NCBI GenBank assembly: GCA_030447415.1
Contig: JAUJOZ010000005.1
Coordinates: 124,001-188,000, forward strand
DNA: 64,000 nucleotides
Origin: Thermomicrobiales bacterium
GTDB taxonomy: Bacteria; Chloroflexota; Chloroflexia; Thermomicrobiales; UBA6265
Direction of reading: 5' to 3'
Both the position numbers and the translations under genes were made by a program. The number at the start of each line of letters is the position of its first letter. Positions within the stretch are counted from its first letter, which is position 1. Positions 56,133 to 64,000 of this stretch are shown here, in pieces. A model generated the notes under the pieces. The model was not told the DNA's origin. It ran no database searches and saw only the letters and a list, made by a program, of their open reading frames with translations.

Positions 56133-56579
56133 GCTCGTCTCCTTCCGCCAGCGATGGTCGCGCCGCCTCCCTGGGGGCCCCGCCTCGCGCGTTGGCCGCA
56201 CAGCTTCTCAGAGGCGGTGGAGGCCGTCAACAGCTCGGCCCCAGCATGCTCCGCGCTGCTGCACCGTCCGGTCACGACCCGTGGTTTCGCGACTGATGCC
56301 CGGTGGGTTGAGCGATGCTCGCGGGACCGTTGCAGCGTTGCGGCGATTCCGCAGAGATGACAAACACGCAACGCCGTGCCCCGCCGGAGCAGGGTCATGC
56401 GTCTAGCGCCGTGGATTTACGACCGTAGCGACTTCGTGCTCGGATGCGCAGCACGACCGCGCGCCGAGCATACGGTCCACGGAAGGGATCTCAGGACGGC
56501 GACCGAGAGGAAGAAGCAACTGCTGCGGCCCCGAGACTGGCGCGGGTCCCCACTCTCTGCTGCACGACCGGCCGCGCGG

Positions 56580-56992
56580 GTCCGCGGCCGCTACGGCACC
56601 GGCGTCGCCCCCCGGCCCCGGCGTTGCGAACGTCGTGCAGGCGGTTCTCGACGAAGAGCTAGTCCTCGCCGTCAGGAGCACCGCCGTGCGCATCGGCATG
56701 GGCTCGGCCGGGGTCGCAGCGCCATCCACGGCCGCGCGCGTCAGCTGCGCCGTGCCCCGATCGCCGTGTAGCCCCAGGTGCCGGACTCGACGAAGATGAC
56801 CAGGGCGCCCAAGTGGCTGTGCGCGGGAATCCGGTCGCCCGGTGTGAGCGTGATACGGCGCAGGGACAGCTCCAGCACGGCGATCGCGGCTGGCTGGCCG
56901 ACACCCATGGGGTGGGCCGTGACGCCGAGTGCGGTGGTCCGGCTCGCGGCCGCGGTGGCGGCCAGGATGGCGTCCTGGGCGGCGAGGTGCAT
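56580..56992 (-). pseudogene. Cupin-domain protein relic (frameshift and stop)
   Basis: Leftward from about 56992 the sequence reads GVTAHPMGVGQPAAIAVLEL, then LSLRRITLTPGDRIPAHSHL and GALVIFVESGTWGYTAIG, a good first half of a cupin with the HxH motif region. After a frame change near 56748 it continues HGAAQLTRAAVDGAATPAEP and PMRTAVLLTA. In the following frame GD is followed by TAG and then LFVENRLHDVRNAGAGG. Related cupins have Trp (TGG) at this stop. Both the indel and the nonsense change suggest real decay. The region 56133-56579 between this relic and the SOD start holds nothing else I can support. Confidence 0.5.
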
Positions 56993-57251
56993 CGGCCGGT
57001 GGCTGTGCCAACCGATCGGAATCGTTGCGGGCTAGGTCGTTGGTACGCCTGCCGGCGGGCCGCGAACGACGATGACTGGCCTCGTGCAGACCGGCGACGG
57101 AGCAAGGGCGCACGGGAACACGGCCACCTCGCCTACACCTTGAGCCGCCCTGTTGAGCCCGCCTGGAGGGGCCAGCCGACACGCCCTCGCGCCACGGCAG
57201 GTCCTCGTCGGCGAGCTCCTGGCGGTTCGCCGAGCCTGTGCCCGGTTTCCC

Positions 57252-57500
57252 CTAACGCGCGGCGCCAGGAGCGGCCCCCGGCGAGGCGGGCACCACGGAA
57301 CCAGCAGCCGAGGCCCGCTGCAGGCGGGTACCAAGGGCGACCAGCGCCGCCCCCAGCCGCCGCATTCCGGCAGCAATCAGCCAGCCTCGTCCCAAGGGCT
57401 TGTGGCATTCCCCGGCGCGCCGGGTCGCCGCGGCCGCGACCAGCAGGTCCTCGCGATGCGCGTCCCAGATGCTCGACGCCGTCATCGGATAAGGGCACAT
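57252..57500 (-). CDS. Small conserved-type hypothetical protein
   Basis: 82 residues from ATG 57500 (complement), set by GAGGAG upstream. It reads MCPYPMTASSIWDAHREDLL, then AAAATRRAGECHKPLGRGWL and RRLGAALVALGTRLQRASAA: a polar N-terminal helix followed by an amphipathic helix rich in Leu, Arg and Ala. I recall similar short proteins in Thermomicrobia but know no function. It lies 208 bases downstream of LuxR-ATPase copy B on the same strand, so it may be in its transcript. Confidence 0.5.
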   Translation of the reverse strand: MCPYPMTASSIWDAHREDLLVAAAATRRAGECHKPLGRGWLIAAGMRRLGAALVALGTRLQRASAAGSVVPASPGAAPGAAR

Positions 57501-57708
57501 CGTCGCGTCCTCCTCACGCCGGTTCGGCGGCTCGGTTCTCCTTGGTGGGCCACGTGCCGTGCTGACCGGCACGCTCCCATCATGAGCTGCCGCCCTGAGC
57601 CGTGCATCCGCGGGGCTACGTATGCAGGCTACGCATTTCTTCGTGGCCTCGGCGCGGTGGTCGATACGTAACGGCTGCTGCGTACGTACCGGCCCCCGTG
57701 GAGATGGC

Positions 57709-60039
57709 TCAGGCCAGGCCATGGCGGGCGGCCCAGGACGCCGCCTCAGCACGGGAGGCGACGCCCAGCTTGGCCAGGATGTGGGAAACGTGGGTGGTAG
57801 CGGTCCGGTGGCTGATGAACAACGCCTCACCGATCTCCCGGTCGGAGCGTCCCGCCGCCACCAGGCGTAGCACGTCCCGCTCCCGGGGCGACAACCCGGC
57901 CGAGGTCCCCGGGTCACTCGGCGCGGCGGGGACTGCGGCAGCGATCGCGTCGGCGAGGGCGGCTGCCTCGATCACGGCCTGCGCCCCCGGCAGCCGCCGC
58001 CCGGCCTCCCACGCCGCGGCGAAGTCCGCATCATTGAGCCGGGCGCGAACCGCGACTACGGCGGGCTTGTAGGCGCCCTGATCAATCGGCCACGCCGGGG
58101 AGCCGGTCGCCTCCCGCAGTGCCGCGTCGGCTCCGAACAGCCGGGCCGCGTGCTCCGCCGGGCCGTACCGCCCGACCAACTCCGCGATCTCGGCCAGGCA
58201 GACAGCCACGAAGTGGAGGTCGCCCAGGTGCCAGAAGAGGCGGAGCGCCTCGCTGCGTTGGGCAGCGGCCTGCCTCGGCTCGCCCCGCTGGACGGCCACC
58301 CAACTCTGGGCCTCGAGGGCGCTGGCCTCGCCCGAGGCGTTGCGCGCGCCCCGCGCCAGCGCCAACGCTTCCTCGAGCAGCGCGGTGGCCCGCTCGAGGT
58401 CGCCCCGCCGCCGCGCCACATGCCCGAGGTCAGTGAGCGACTGGGAGGCCCCCGTCAGGGCACCGGCCGACCGGAACAGTGCGAGCGCCTCGTCCAACAG
58501 GGTCGCCGCCCGGTCGTCATCGCCCCCGAACAGGGCCACCTCGCCGAGGGCGAACAGCGTCCACCCGGTCCCAACGGCATCCCCAGCCCGGCGGTAGAGC
58601 GCTCCCGCTTCCTTCAGCGACGACAAAGCAACCGCAAGGTCGTTCAGCATCATGGCCAGCACACCGAGGCCAAACAACGCCTCGGCTCGCGGTGCCGGCG
58701 GCGCGTCCACTCCCAGTGCCAGTGCCCGTTCCAGCCAGGTCCGCCCCTCGCGAAGGTGGCAGCGGAGGCGCCAGAACGGCCAGAGCGCCCCGGCCAGCCC
58801 CAGGGCGGTTTCCGCATCCCCGCGCTCCAGCGCCCAGGCAAGGGCCGCCCGCAGGTTGTCGTGCTCCGCCTCGAGTCGGGCCAACACGGAGCCCAGCGCT
58901 GGGCCGAGGTACTCCCAAGGATCTAACGCGACCAGCTCCAGGAACCACGCCGCGTATGCGTCCCGCACCGCGTCCAAATCGCCACCGGCGTCCAACCGCT
59001 CCAGCCCGTACTCGCGGACTATCTCCAGCATCAAGTAGCGCGGTTCACCGGTTGGCCCGTCTTCCTGCCGTAGCAGGCTCTTGTCCACCAGCGAGGCCAC
59101 GCCGTCGAACACCGCGATGCCGAGGCTGTCCGGCGAATCGACGACGGCTTCCGCCGCCTCGAGTGTGAAGCCGCCCACGAAGACGGCCAGTCGCCGAAAG
59201 AGGGCTTGCTCCTCGACCGAGAGGAGGTCGTAGGACCAGGCGATGGCATCGCGCATCGTCTGCTGCCGCGCCGGCAGGTCCCGCCCGCCGCCCGTCAGCA
59301 GCGGCAATCGCTTCTCCAACCGAGCGAGCAGGGCCGGCAGCGGCAGGACCTTCATCCGCGCCGCGGCGAGCTCGATGTCCAGCGGCAAGCCATCGAGGCG
59401 ACGGCAGATGTCCCCCGCGACGGGCGCGGTCTCGGGGGTAAGGACGAAGTCCGGCTTGACCGCCCGCGCCCGTGCCACGAAAAAACGCACCGCCTCGGAG
59501 TCGCAAGGATCCTCGCCCCGGTCAGCCTGGGCGGAGAGCGCCAGCGGCGGCACCGGGTACTCCTGCTCGCCCGAGACCCGGAGCCGGACCCGGCTGGTGG
59601 CCAGGACCGTGAGGCCCGGGCTGGCGGCGAGCAGGTCGGCCACGAGCGGGGCGGCCTCGACGACCTGCTCGAAGTTATCGAGCACCAGCAGGAGGGCCTT
59701 GTCGCGCAGGAACGCCGCTAGCCGCTCGGCCGCGGGCTCATCGCCGGTCTCGCGCACGCCGAGCGCCTGGGCGATGGAGGGGGCGACGAGGGCGGGGTCC
59801 ATGATCGGGGCGAGGGAGACGAACGTGACGCCATCGGCGAACTCGTCGACCAGGTCCTGGGCCACCTGGAGCGCGAGGCGGGTCTTGCCCACCCCACCCG
59901 GGCCGGTCAGGGTGACGAGGCCAACGTCAGGACGCCGAAGTAGGTCAGCGACGGCCGCGGGCTCCCGCCCCCGCCCGATCAAGGGCGTGCGCGGCAGACG
60001 CAGATCGTGGGTGCGGTCGGAAGGCGACGTGCCGGACAT
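57709..60039 (-). CDS. LuxR-family regulator with NB-ARC ATPase and TPR domains, copy B
   Basis: About 776 residues with the same layout as copy [14 protein letters not shown], Walker [15 protein letters not shown], Walker [43 protein letters not shown]2-like [23 protein letters not shown]-like repeats, and the LuxR helix-turn-helix ([40 protein letters not shown]). ATG 60039 is preferred; GTG 60084 would lie directly on the promoter-like block. The leader just before the ATG is also similar to copy A (GAGCCGCGCC against GAGCCACGCC). The Walker motifs are intact. Ligand and targets unknown. Confidence 0.85.
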   Translation of the reverse strand: MSGTSPSDRTHDLRLPRTPLIGRGREPAAVADLLRRPDVGLVTLTGPGGVGKTRLALQVAQDLVDEFADGVTFVSLAPIMDPALVAPSIAQALGVRETGDEPAAERLAAFLRDKALLLVLDNFEQVVEAAPLVADLLAASPGLTVLATSRVRLRVSGEQEYPVPPLALSAQADRGEDPCDSEAVRFFVARARAVKPDFVLTPETAPVAGDICRRLDGLPLDIELAAARMKVLPLPALLARLEKRLPLLTGGGRDLPARQQTMRDAIAWSYDLLSVEEQALFRRLAVFVGGFTLEAAEAVVDSPDSLGIAVFDGVASLVDKSLLRQEDGPTGEPRYLMLEIVREYGLERLDAGGDLDAVRDAYAAWFLELVALDPWEYLGPALGSVLARLEAEHDNLRAALAWALERGDAETALGLAGALWPFWRLRCHLREGRTWLERALALGVDAPPAPRAEALFGLGVLAMMLNDLAVALSSLKEAGALYRRAGDAVGTGWTLFALGEVALFGGDDDRAATLLDEALALFRSAGALTGASQSLTDLGHVARRRGDLERATALLEEALALARGARNASGEASALEAQSWVAVQRGEPRQAAAQRSEALRLFWHLGDLHFVAVCLAEIAELVGRYGPAEHAARLFGADAALREATGSPAWPIDQGAYKPAVVAVRARLNDADFAAAWEAGRRLPGAQAVIEAAALADAIAAAVPAAPSDPGTSAGLSPRERDVLRLVAAGRSDREIGEALFISHRTATTHVSHILAKLGVASRAEAASWAARHGLA

Positions 60040-60085
60040 GGCGCGGCTCGATCCGTCGGCGGGCGGTGCGGGACGGTCGGCCACG

Positions 60086-60114
60086 ATGATGCCGAACGAG
60101 CGGCGTTACGTCAA
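60086..60114 (-). promoter_or_regulatory. Conserved promoter-like pair of LuxR-ATPase copy B
   Basis: Leftward: TTGACG (60109-60114), 17 bases, CATCAT (60086-60091), with the spacer word CCGCTCGTTCGG in common with locus A. Confidence 0.6.
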
Positions 60115-60149
60115 TCGCGCGGCTGGAGCACCTGCCGAACATGCAGCGA

Positions 60150-60169
60150 CCGTGGCGAGGATGCCACGG
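60150..60169. promoter_or_regulatory. Lux-box-like 20-bp inverted repeat, locus B
   Basis: The most perfect of the three: CCGTGGC, 6 bases, GCCACGG. It lies 35 bases upstream of the TTGACG of copy B. Confidence 0.6.
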
Positions 60170-60179
60170 GCCGTGCTGC

Positions 60180-60517
60180 ATCAGCGAAAGCGACGGGGAC
60201 CGGTTCCGCGCGTTCAACACCCGCTCCACGGTCGACTGCGGGTTCCAGTCCCCAACTTCCGTCCCGCCGACGCGTTCGCTCCGGGATGGCCGTCCCCCTC
60301 GCCGCAGGATGGTTCTGTGCTTCTTCGGCATCGGCAGCCCGTCCGCAAGCTGGCGCCAGAGCAGGAGTCTGTCATCCGCTCCCTGGCGACGACCAAGAGT
60401 CTGCGTTCGCTGGCGGCCGACCTCAGGGTCAGCCACGAGACGTTGCGCTCGGTCGTTCCAATGGCCAGGAGCAAGATAACGGGGCCGGTGGGATGCCCCC
60501 AAACGAGCGGCGGATAG
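60180..60517 (+). pseudogene. Degenerate small HTH frame divergent from LuxR-ATPase copy B
   Basis: The recognisable part is near 60330-60480: RHRQPVRKLAPEQESVIRSL, then SLRSLAADLRVSHETLRSVV, the same HTH pattern as 54392-54673 (ALAAHFAVSHETVR). It ends PVGCPQTSGG at 60517. The upstream part lies in another frame (SLRDGRPPRRRMV), so a frameshift or loss of the start is likely. It stands in the same place relative to its LuxR-ATPase partner as at locus A. Confidence 0.4.
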
Positions 60518-61100
60518 GGGGTGGCAGGACCGACACGTCCTCCCCCTCCGGCGATGACAACTCCGCGCATTTTTCGTCTCCGCAGCGCACGGCCGACTCT
60601 GCGCAAACGGTTGCGAGCTGGCCGAAGACGCCGTGATCAGCACCGGAGCCTCGCCCTCCTTGATCGCCCCGGCGCGCTGGTTCTGACCGGATGCTCGGTC
60701 CTCACCGGGGTCGGATAATCCCCCATCCCATCCCTCCCGTGCCCCGCCGATAGGCCGACCCGTCGTTCGCGGGCGTTGACAGTTCCGTGACACATTTGCC
60801 GGATCCGGTTCGCAACCCCTCCGTATGGTGAGTACCAACCAGCAGGATGGTGCCGAGGGACCGTTGCGCCAACCGGGTCGTCCCATCCAGATTGCCGCCG
60901 TCATACCGTCATCGCCCCGACCTTCGTTCGGGAACTCTCTTGACGGACTCTGCCCGCCTCGCTTCCGCCACGCCGTCCCACGATAAGGAAACGCCGTTCG
61001 CGCGACGTCGGGGACTGCAACCCTGGGCGGTGCCGCCCGGGAATCGTCAAGTCGGTGCTTGCAGTGCATCCGATGTCGCATAAGGCATAAGGAGGAATCC
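60518..61100. other. Intergenic region upstream of the MMPL gene
   Basis: About 580 bases. A TTGACA at 60776-60781 lacks a good -10 at 17 bases. I see no other convincing element and no gene. Confidence 0.35.
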
Positions 61101-63422
61101 ATGTCGTCGTTGTTCTCGACCGCCGGGCTTGCCCGGGCCAGCGCACGCCGTCCTTGGCGCACCATCGCCGCCTGGACGGCGATCCTGATCCTCGCCTTCG
61201 CCGCCATGGGCGTCCTCGGTGACTCCACCACCACCGAAGTCGAATTCGTCAACGACCCCGAGGCCCAGAAGGGCATGGAGATCCTCGAGGCGGCGGGCCT
61301 CGGCGACGATGACCCGACGGACGAAACCGTGATCGTCCGCTCCCCCAATCTCACCGTCGACGACCCGGCCTTCCGGGCCCAGGTCGAGCGGATCACTGCC
61401 GCGCTCCGCGGCATGACGGGCGTCATCGTCCCCGAGTCGGTCACCAACTACTACGAGCTCAGCGCCAACCCGCAGACGGCCGCGGCTGCCGAAGGACTGG
61501 TGTCGCCCCAGGACCGCAAGACGACCCTCATCCCGGCCACGCTGTCCGGCAACCTCGATGAGGCCGCCGCGAACGCGGCAACGTACCTCGCGAACCTGCA
61601 GCAGGAAGCGAGCGAGGGTTTCCAGGTCATCTCCGTCGGCTACGTCAGCATCGGCGAGGAGTCCAACCTCACCGCCGAGGAGGACCTGCTGCAGGGCGAG
61701 ATGATCGGCGTCTCGGCCGCCCTGATCATTCTCGTGGTGGTCTTCGGCGCCCTGGTGGCAGCGGGCGTGCCGATCATCCTCGCGGTTGTCTCCATCCTGA
61801 TTTCCTTCGGTGTCACCGCCGTCCTCGGACGGATCTGGGAACTCTCCTTCTTCATCACGAACATGATCACGATGATCGGCCTGGCGGTCGGCATCGACTA
61901 CGCGCTCTTCGTCGTCGAGCGCTACCGCGAGGAGCGCCGCCGTGGCCGCGCCAAGCGCGACGCCATTACCGTTGCCGGCGGTACCGCGAGCAAGGCGGTA
62001 GCCTTCTCCGGCTCGACCGTTGTCCTCGCCCTGATGGGCATGTTCCTGATCCCGGCCTCGATCTTCCGCGCCCTCGCCGCGGGAGCGATCATCGTGGTCG
62101 TGATCGCGGTCCTCGCTACCCTCACCCTCATCCCGGCCGTCCTCGGCCTCCTCGGCGACCGCATCGACTGGCCACGCCGGCGCAACTACGACGCGCTAGC
62201 GCGCACCCACTCGACCGCCCACGGACATGACCTGGACGCGGTCCATGCTGGCTTCTGGGGCCGCGTCACCAGGGTGGTCATGGCCCGCCCGGTCATCAGC
62301 GCGGTGGCCGCGGTTGCCCTCCTTGTCGCCGCCGCGATTCCCTACTTCGACATCAACGACGGGTTTGCCGGCGTCGAGAGCATGCCCCCCAGCGACGTTC
62401 GAACCGGCTTTGAGATTCTCAACGACGAGTTCTCCGCCGGCCGCCTGGCCCCCGTTCAGTTCGCGATCGAAGGACCGCGCGACCAGGTCCAGCCGGGCAT
62501 TGACACGCTGGCCGCTGCCCTCGCGGCGGAGACGTTCCAGGACGGCGGTGAGACCAGGTCAGCCTTCCTGCCCCTGGCCGGGTCGGACTGGGTGCGCTGG
62601 AACGCCGACGGGACGGTGGCGATGGTCGAGGCGACGCTCAACATGCCCGCCAATGACGCCAGGGCCTACGCCACCATCGACCGGCTGCGCGACGAGGTGG
62701 TGCCGGCCGCCTTCGCCACGACGCCGGCCGAGGTCTATGTCAGCGGCGAGACGGCGTTCAACGGCGATTTCTTCGATCTGGTCCAGGACTACACTCCCAT
62801 CGTGCTGGCCTTCGTCCTTGGCCTCAGCTTCCTGCTGCTGCTGCTCGCCTTCCGCTCGGTGGTGATCGCGGCGAAGGCGATCGCGATGAACCTGCTCTCG
62901 GTCGGCGCGGCCTACGGTCTCATTGTGCTGGTCTTCCAGAAGGGCGTCGGGGCCGACCTGCTCGGCTTCCAGCAGACGCCGACGATCGAGGCCTGGCTGC
63001 CGATCTTCCTCTTCTGCGTGCTGTTCGGCCTGAGCATGGACTACCACGTCTTCCTGCTGAGCCGGATCAAGGAGCACTACGACCAGACCCATAACAACAC
63101 CGAGTCGGTCGCGGTGGGCCTCCACGCGACGGCGAAGATCATCACCGGGGCGGCGCTGATCATGGTGGCGGTCTTCTCCGGGTTCGCCATGGGCCGCCTG
63201 GTGATGCTCCAGCAGATGGGCTTCGGTCTTGGAGTGGCCGTCTTGCTGGATGCCACCATCGTGCGCTCGATCCTCGTTCCGTCGGCGATGGCCCTCCTCG
63301 GCGACCGCAACTGGTACCTGCCCTCCTGGCTGAGCTGGCTGCCCGACCTCCGGGTGGAGGGTGCTCCCGCGCCGACTCCCGCAGTCACCCCGCCGGTTGT
63401 TCCCGAAGGGGCGGCAGACTAG
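61101..63422 (+). CDS. MMPL/RND-family membrane transporter
   Basis: A 773-residue exporter-type protein with 11-12 membrane segments in two similar halves. ATG 61101 is set by AAGGAGG at 61089-61095; a frame open upstream is not family-like. Each half has a membrane segment, a large extracytoplasmic domain (first around residues 45-200) and a helical bundle. The proton-path motifs are GLAVGIDYALFVVERYREE in the first half and FGLSMDYHVFLLSRIKEHYD in the second. The C-terminal tail is Pro/Ala-rich. Family members move lipids, siderophores or hydrophobic drugs. No partner gene indicates the cargo. A clear terminator follows. Confidence 0.9.
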   Translation: MSSLFSTAGLARASARRPWRTIAAWTAILILAFAAMGVLGDSTTTEVEFVNDPEAQKGMEILEAAGLGDDDPTDETVIVRSPNLTVDDPAFRAQVERITAALRGMTGVIVPESVTNYYELSANPQTAAAAEGLVSPQDRKTTLIPATLSGNLDEAAANAATYLANLQQEASEGFQVISVGYVSIGEESNLTAEEDLLQGEMIGVSAALIILVVVFGALVAAGVPIILAVVSILISFGVTAVLGRIWELSFFITNMITMIGLAVGIDYALFVVERYREERRRGRAKRDAITVAGGTASKAVAFSGSTVVLALMGMFLIPASIFRALAAGAIIVVVIAVLATLTLIPAVLGLLGDRIDWPRRRNYDALARTHSTAHGHDLDAVHAGFWGRVTRVVMARPVISAVAAVALLVAAAIPYFDINDGFAGVESMPPSDVRTGFEILNDEFSAGRLAPVQFAIEGPRDQVQPGIDTLAAALAAETFQDGGETRSAFLPLAGSDWVRWNADGTVAMVEATLNMPANDARAYATIDRLRDEVVPAAFATTPAEVYVSGETAFNGDFFDLVQDYTPIVLAFVLGLSFLLLLLAFRSVVIAAKAIAMNLLSVGAAYGLIVLVFQKGVGADLLGFQQTPTIEAWLPIFLFCVLFGLSMDYHVFLLSRIKEHYDQTHNNTESVAVGLHATAKIITGAALIMVAVFSGFAMGRLVMLQQMGFGLGVAVLLDATIVRSILVPSAMALLGDRNWYLPSWLSWLPDLRVEGAPAPTPAVTPPVVPEGAAD

Positions 63423-63442
63423 CAAACAGCGCGAGTTTCGAT

Positions 63443-63480
63443 CCGAGCCCCTTTGCCCGACTCTGGGCGAGGGGGCTCGG
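63443..63480 (+). terminator. Terminator of the MMPL gene
   Basis: CCGAGCCCC (63443-63451) pairs with GGGGCTCGG (63472-63480), with an inner GCCC/GGGC stem and GACTCT loop. GTCTT follows. Confidence 0.7.
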
Positions 63481-63503
63481 GTCTTCGCGCTGTCTTGGAA
63501 TCA

Positions 63504-63707
63504 CTACTGCGACTGCGACAAAACCGTAGCCCGCGCAACCCGTCCGCCGCCTCCCGTGTGAGCCATCAGAAGGTCCGGACGGTGTGTCGGGATTGGGAAC
63601 CGGCGAAGGTTGGGGCGTAGGCTCCGGGTGCGAGCCGAGTCCTGTCTAACCCGGAGGAGTGGGAGATGGTGGGAGCGGTCGGCGCGCAGCGTGCCGGGCA
63701 TGGCCAT
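63504..63707 (-). pseudogene. N-terminal remnant of a third LuxR-ATPase regulator
   Basis: Leftward from ATG 63707: MAMPGTLRADRSHHLPLLRV matches the N-terminus of copy B ([20 protein letters not shown]), and later HRPDLLMAHTGGGGRVARAT sits where the copies have [20 protein letters not shown]. The Walker A Lys is lost. The frame ends at TAG 63504-63506, right beside the MMPL terminator; the remaining 700 residues are absent. The upstream control module (63752-63834) is, by contrast, well kept. I read it as a truncated relic. Confidence 0.5.
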
Positions 63708-63751
63708 GGCTTGGTCCATCGGCGGCAAGCGGGGAAGGCAGGTCGGCCCGG

Positions 63752-63780
63752 ATGATGCCGGGCCGAGCGGCCGACGCCAA
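63752..63780 (-). promoter_or_regulatory. Conserved promoter-like pair of the third LuxR-ATPase locus
   Basis: Leftward: TTGGCG (63775-63780), 17 bases, CATCAT (63752-63757). The spacer shares CCGCTCGG and CCGG with loci A and B. Confidence 0.55.
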
Positions 63781-63814
63781 CCGCTCGGTGCGCCGGCGGT
63801 CCCACACTGAACGT

Positions 63815-63834
63815 CCGTGACCCCGTCGCCACGG
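63815..63834. promoter_or_regulatory. Lux-box-like 20-bp inverted repeat, third locus
   Basis: CCGTGA and GCCACGG arms in a 20-bp frame, 34 bases upstream of TTGGCG. ACGGCCGTTCCT follows, as at locus A. Confidence 0.5.
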
Positions 63835-63856
63835 CCGTTCCTGATGGGGAGAAGCG

Positions 63857-64000
63857 ATGGGGAGCGGACAGGCGCATGCGTTGCTTGCCCTCCGGCACTT
63901 TCGTCATCGCCGACGCTCCGCCTCGTCGCCTGGGCGGCCTGTCCAAGCGCCTGGTCCCAAACGCCGCAGCGGCGGAAGCGCTCGCCTGAGCATGGAGGCC
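63857..64000 (+). CDS. Possible start of a third divergent small basic protein (cut by window edge)
   Basis: An open rightward frame begins at ATG 63857 and runs to the window edge: MGSGQAHALLALRHFRHRRR, then a Pro/Arg-rich stretch. By position it corresponds to the small HTH frames at loci A and B, but the HTH part, if any, lies outside. Composition alone does not prove coding. Confidence 0.25.
   Translation, partial: MGSGQAHALLALRHFRHRRRSASSPGRPVQAPGPKRRSGGSARLSMEA

Overview
This GC-rich window comes from a free-living heterotrophic bacterium. Its gene set best fits the Chloroflexota class Thermomicrobia (Sphaerobacter/Nitrolancea type). The signs are Tat-exported ferritin-like proteins, BMP-type and peptide-type ABC binding proteins, large LuxR regulators with an NB-ARC ATPase domain, excalibur, SH3 and calcium-repeat secreted proteins, and one LPXTG-type surface protein that implies a monoderm, sortase-bearing envelope. 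The taxon is inferred from gene content only. I recognised no rRNA, tRNA, CRISPR array, insertion sequence or prophage.

Layout: (1) 1-13.3 kb is a purine module: allantoinase, a two-gene xanthine dehydrogenase-type molybdenum hydroxylase, a BMP-family binding protein with ATPase and two permeases (nucleoside/purine uptake), and a convergent 8-oxoguanine deaminase-type amidohydrolase. (2) 13.8-15.3 kb holds two tandem Tat-exported ferritin-like proteins. (3) 15.5-28 kb is an amino-compound module: a P1/S58 aminopeptidase, an unusual MerR-XRE-cupin regulator, a divergent CoA-acylating semialdehyde dehydrogenase, a peptide-type binding protein with two permeases, a class III aminotransferase and an M81 (MlrC-like) peptidase. 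(4) 28-35 kb carries a DUF6508-like protein, a small membrane protein, a giant BNR-repeat protein, a C39-like peptidase with a tiny partner, a Cys-rich secreted protein and a PRC-barrel protein. (5) 35.7-44.4 kb has an intact peptide-type binding protein and permeases followed by a creatinase-like M24 protein, then a Gfo/Idh/MocA oxidoreductase, a TIM-barrel isomerase and an F420/LLM-type oxidoreductase. (6) 44.8-57.5 kb is a cell-surface and stress region: excalibur protein, triple SH3 protein, LPNTG surface protein, SnoaL-like, RNHCP, ABM and membrane proteins, and a secreted Cu/Zn superoxide dismutase with calcium repeats. It is interleaved with (7) a family of LuxR-ATPase regulators: two complete (51.9-54.2 and 57.7-60.0 kb) and two remnants (49.7 and 63.5 kb). 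(8) An MMPL transporter lies at 61.1-63.4 kb.

Many genes, especially at 7.9-11.8, 20-31 and 48-57 kb, are broken by one-base indels while the translated sequence stays family-like in alternating frames. I annotate each as one gene span marked frameshifted. Either the assembly has local indel errors or these are very recent pseudogenes.

The most novel signal is non-coding. The two complete LuxR-ATPase genes and the 3'-most remnant share an upstream module: a 20-bp lux-box-like inverted repeat, then 34-35 bp, then a TTGACG/TTGGCG-N17-CAT(C/G)AT promoter-like pair. At least two of the three loci have a small HTH frame facing away on the other strand.
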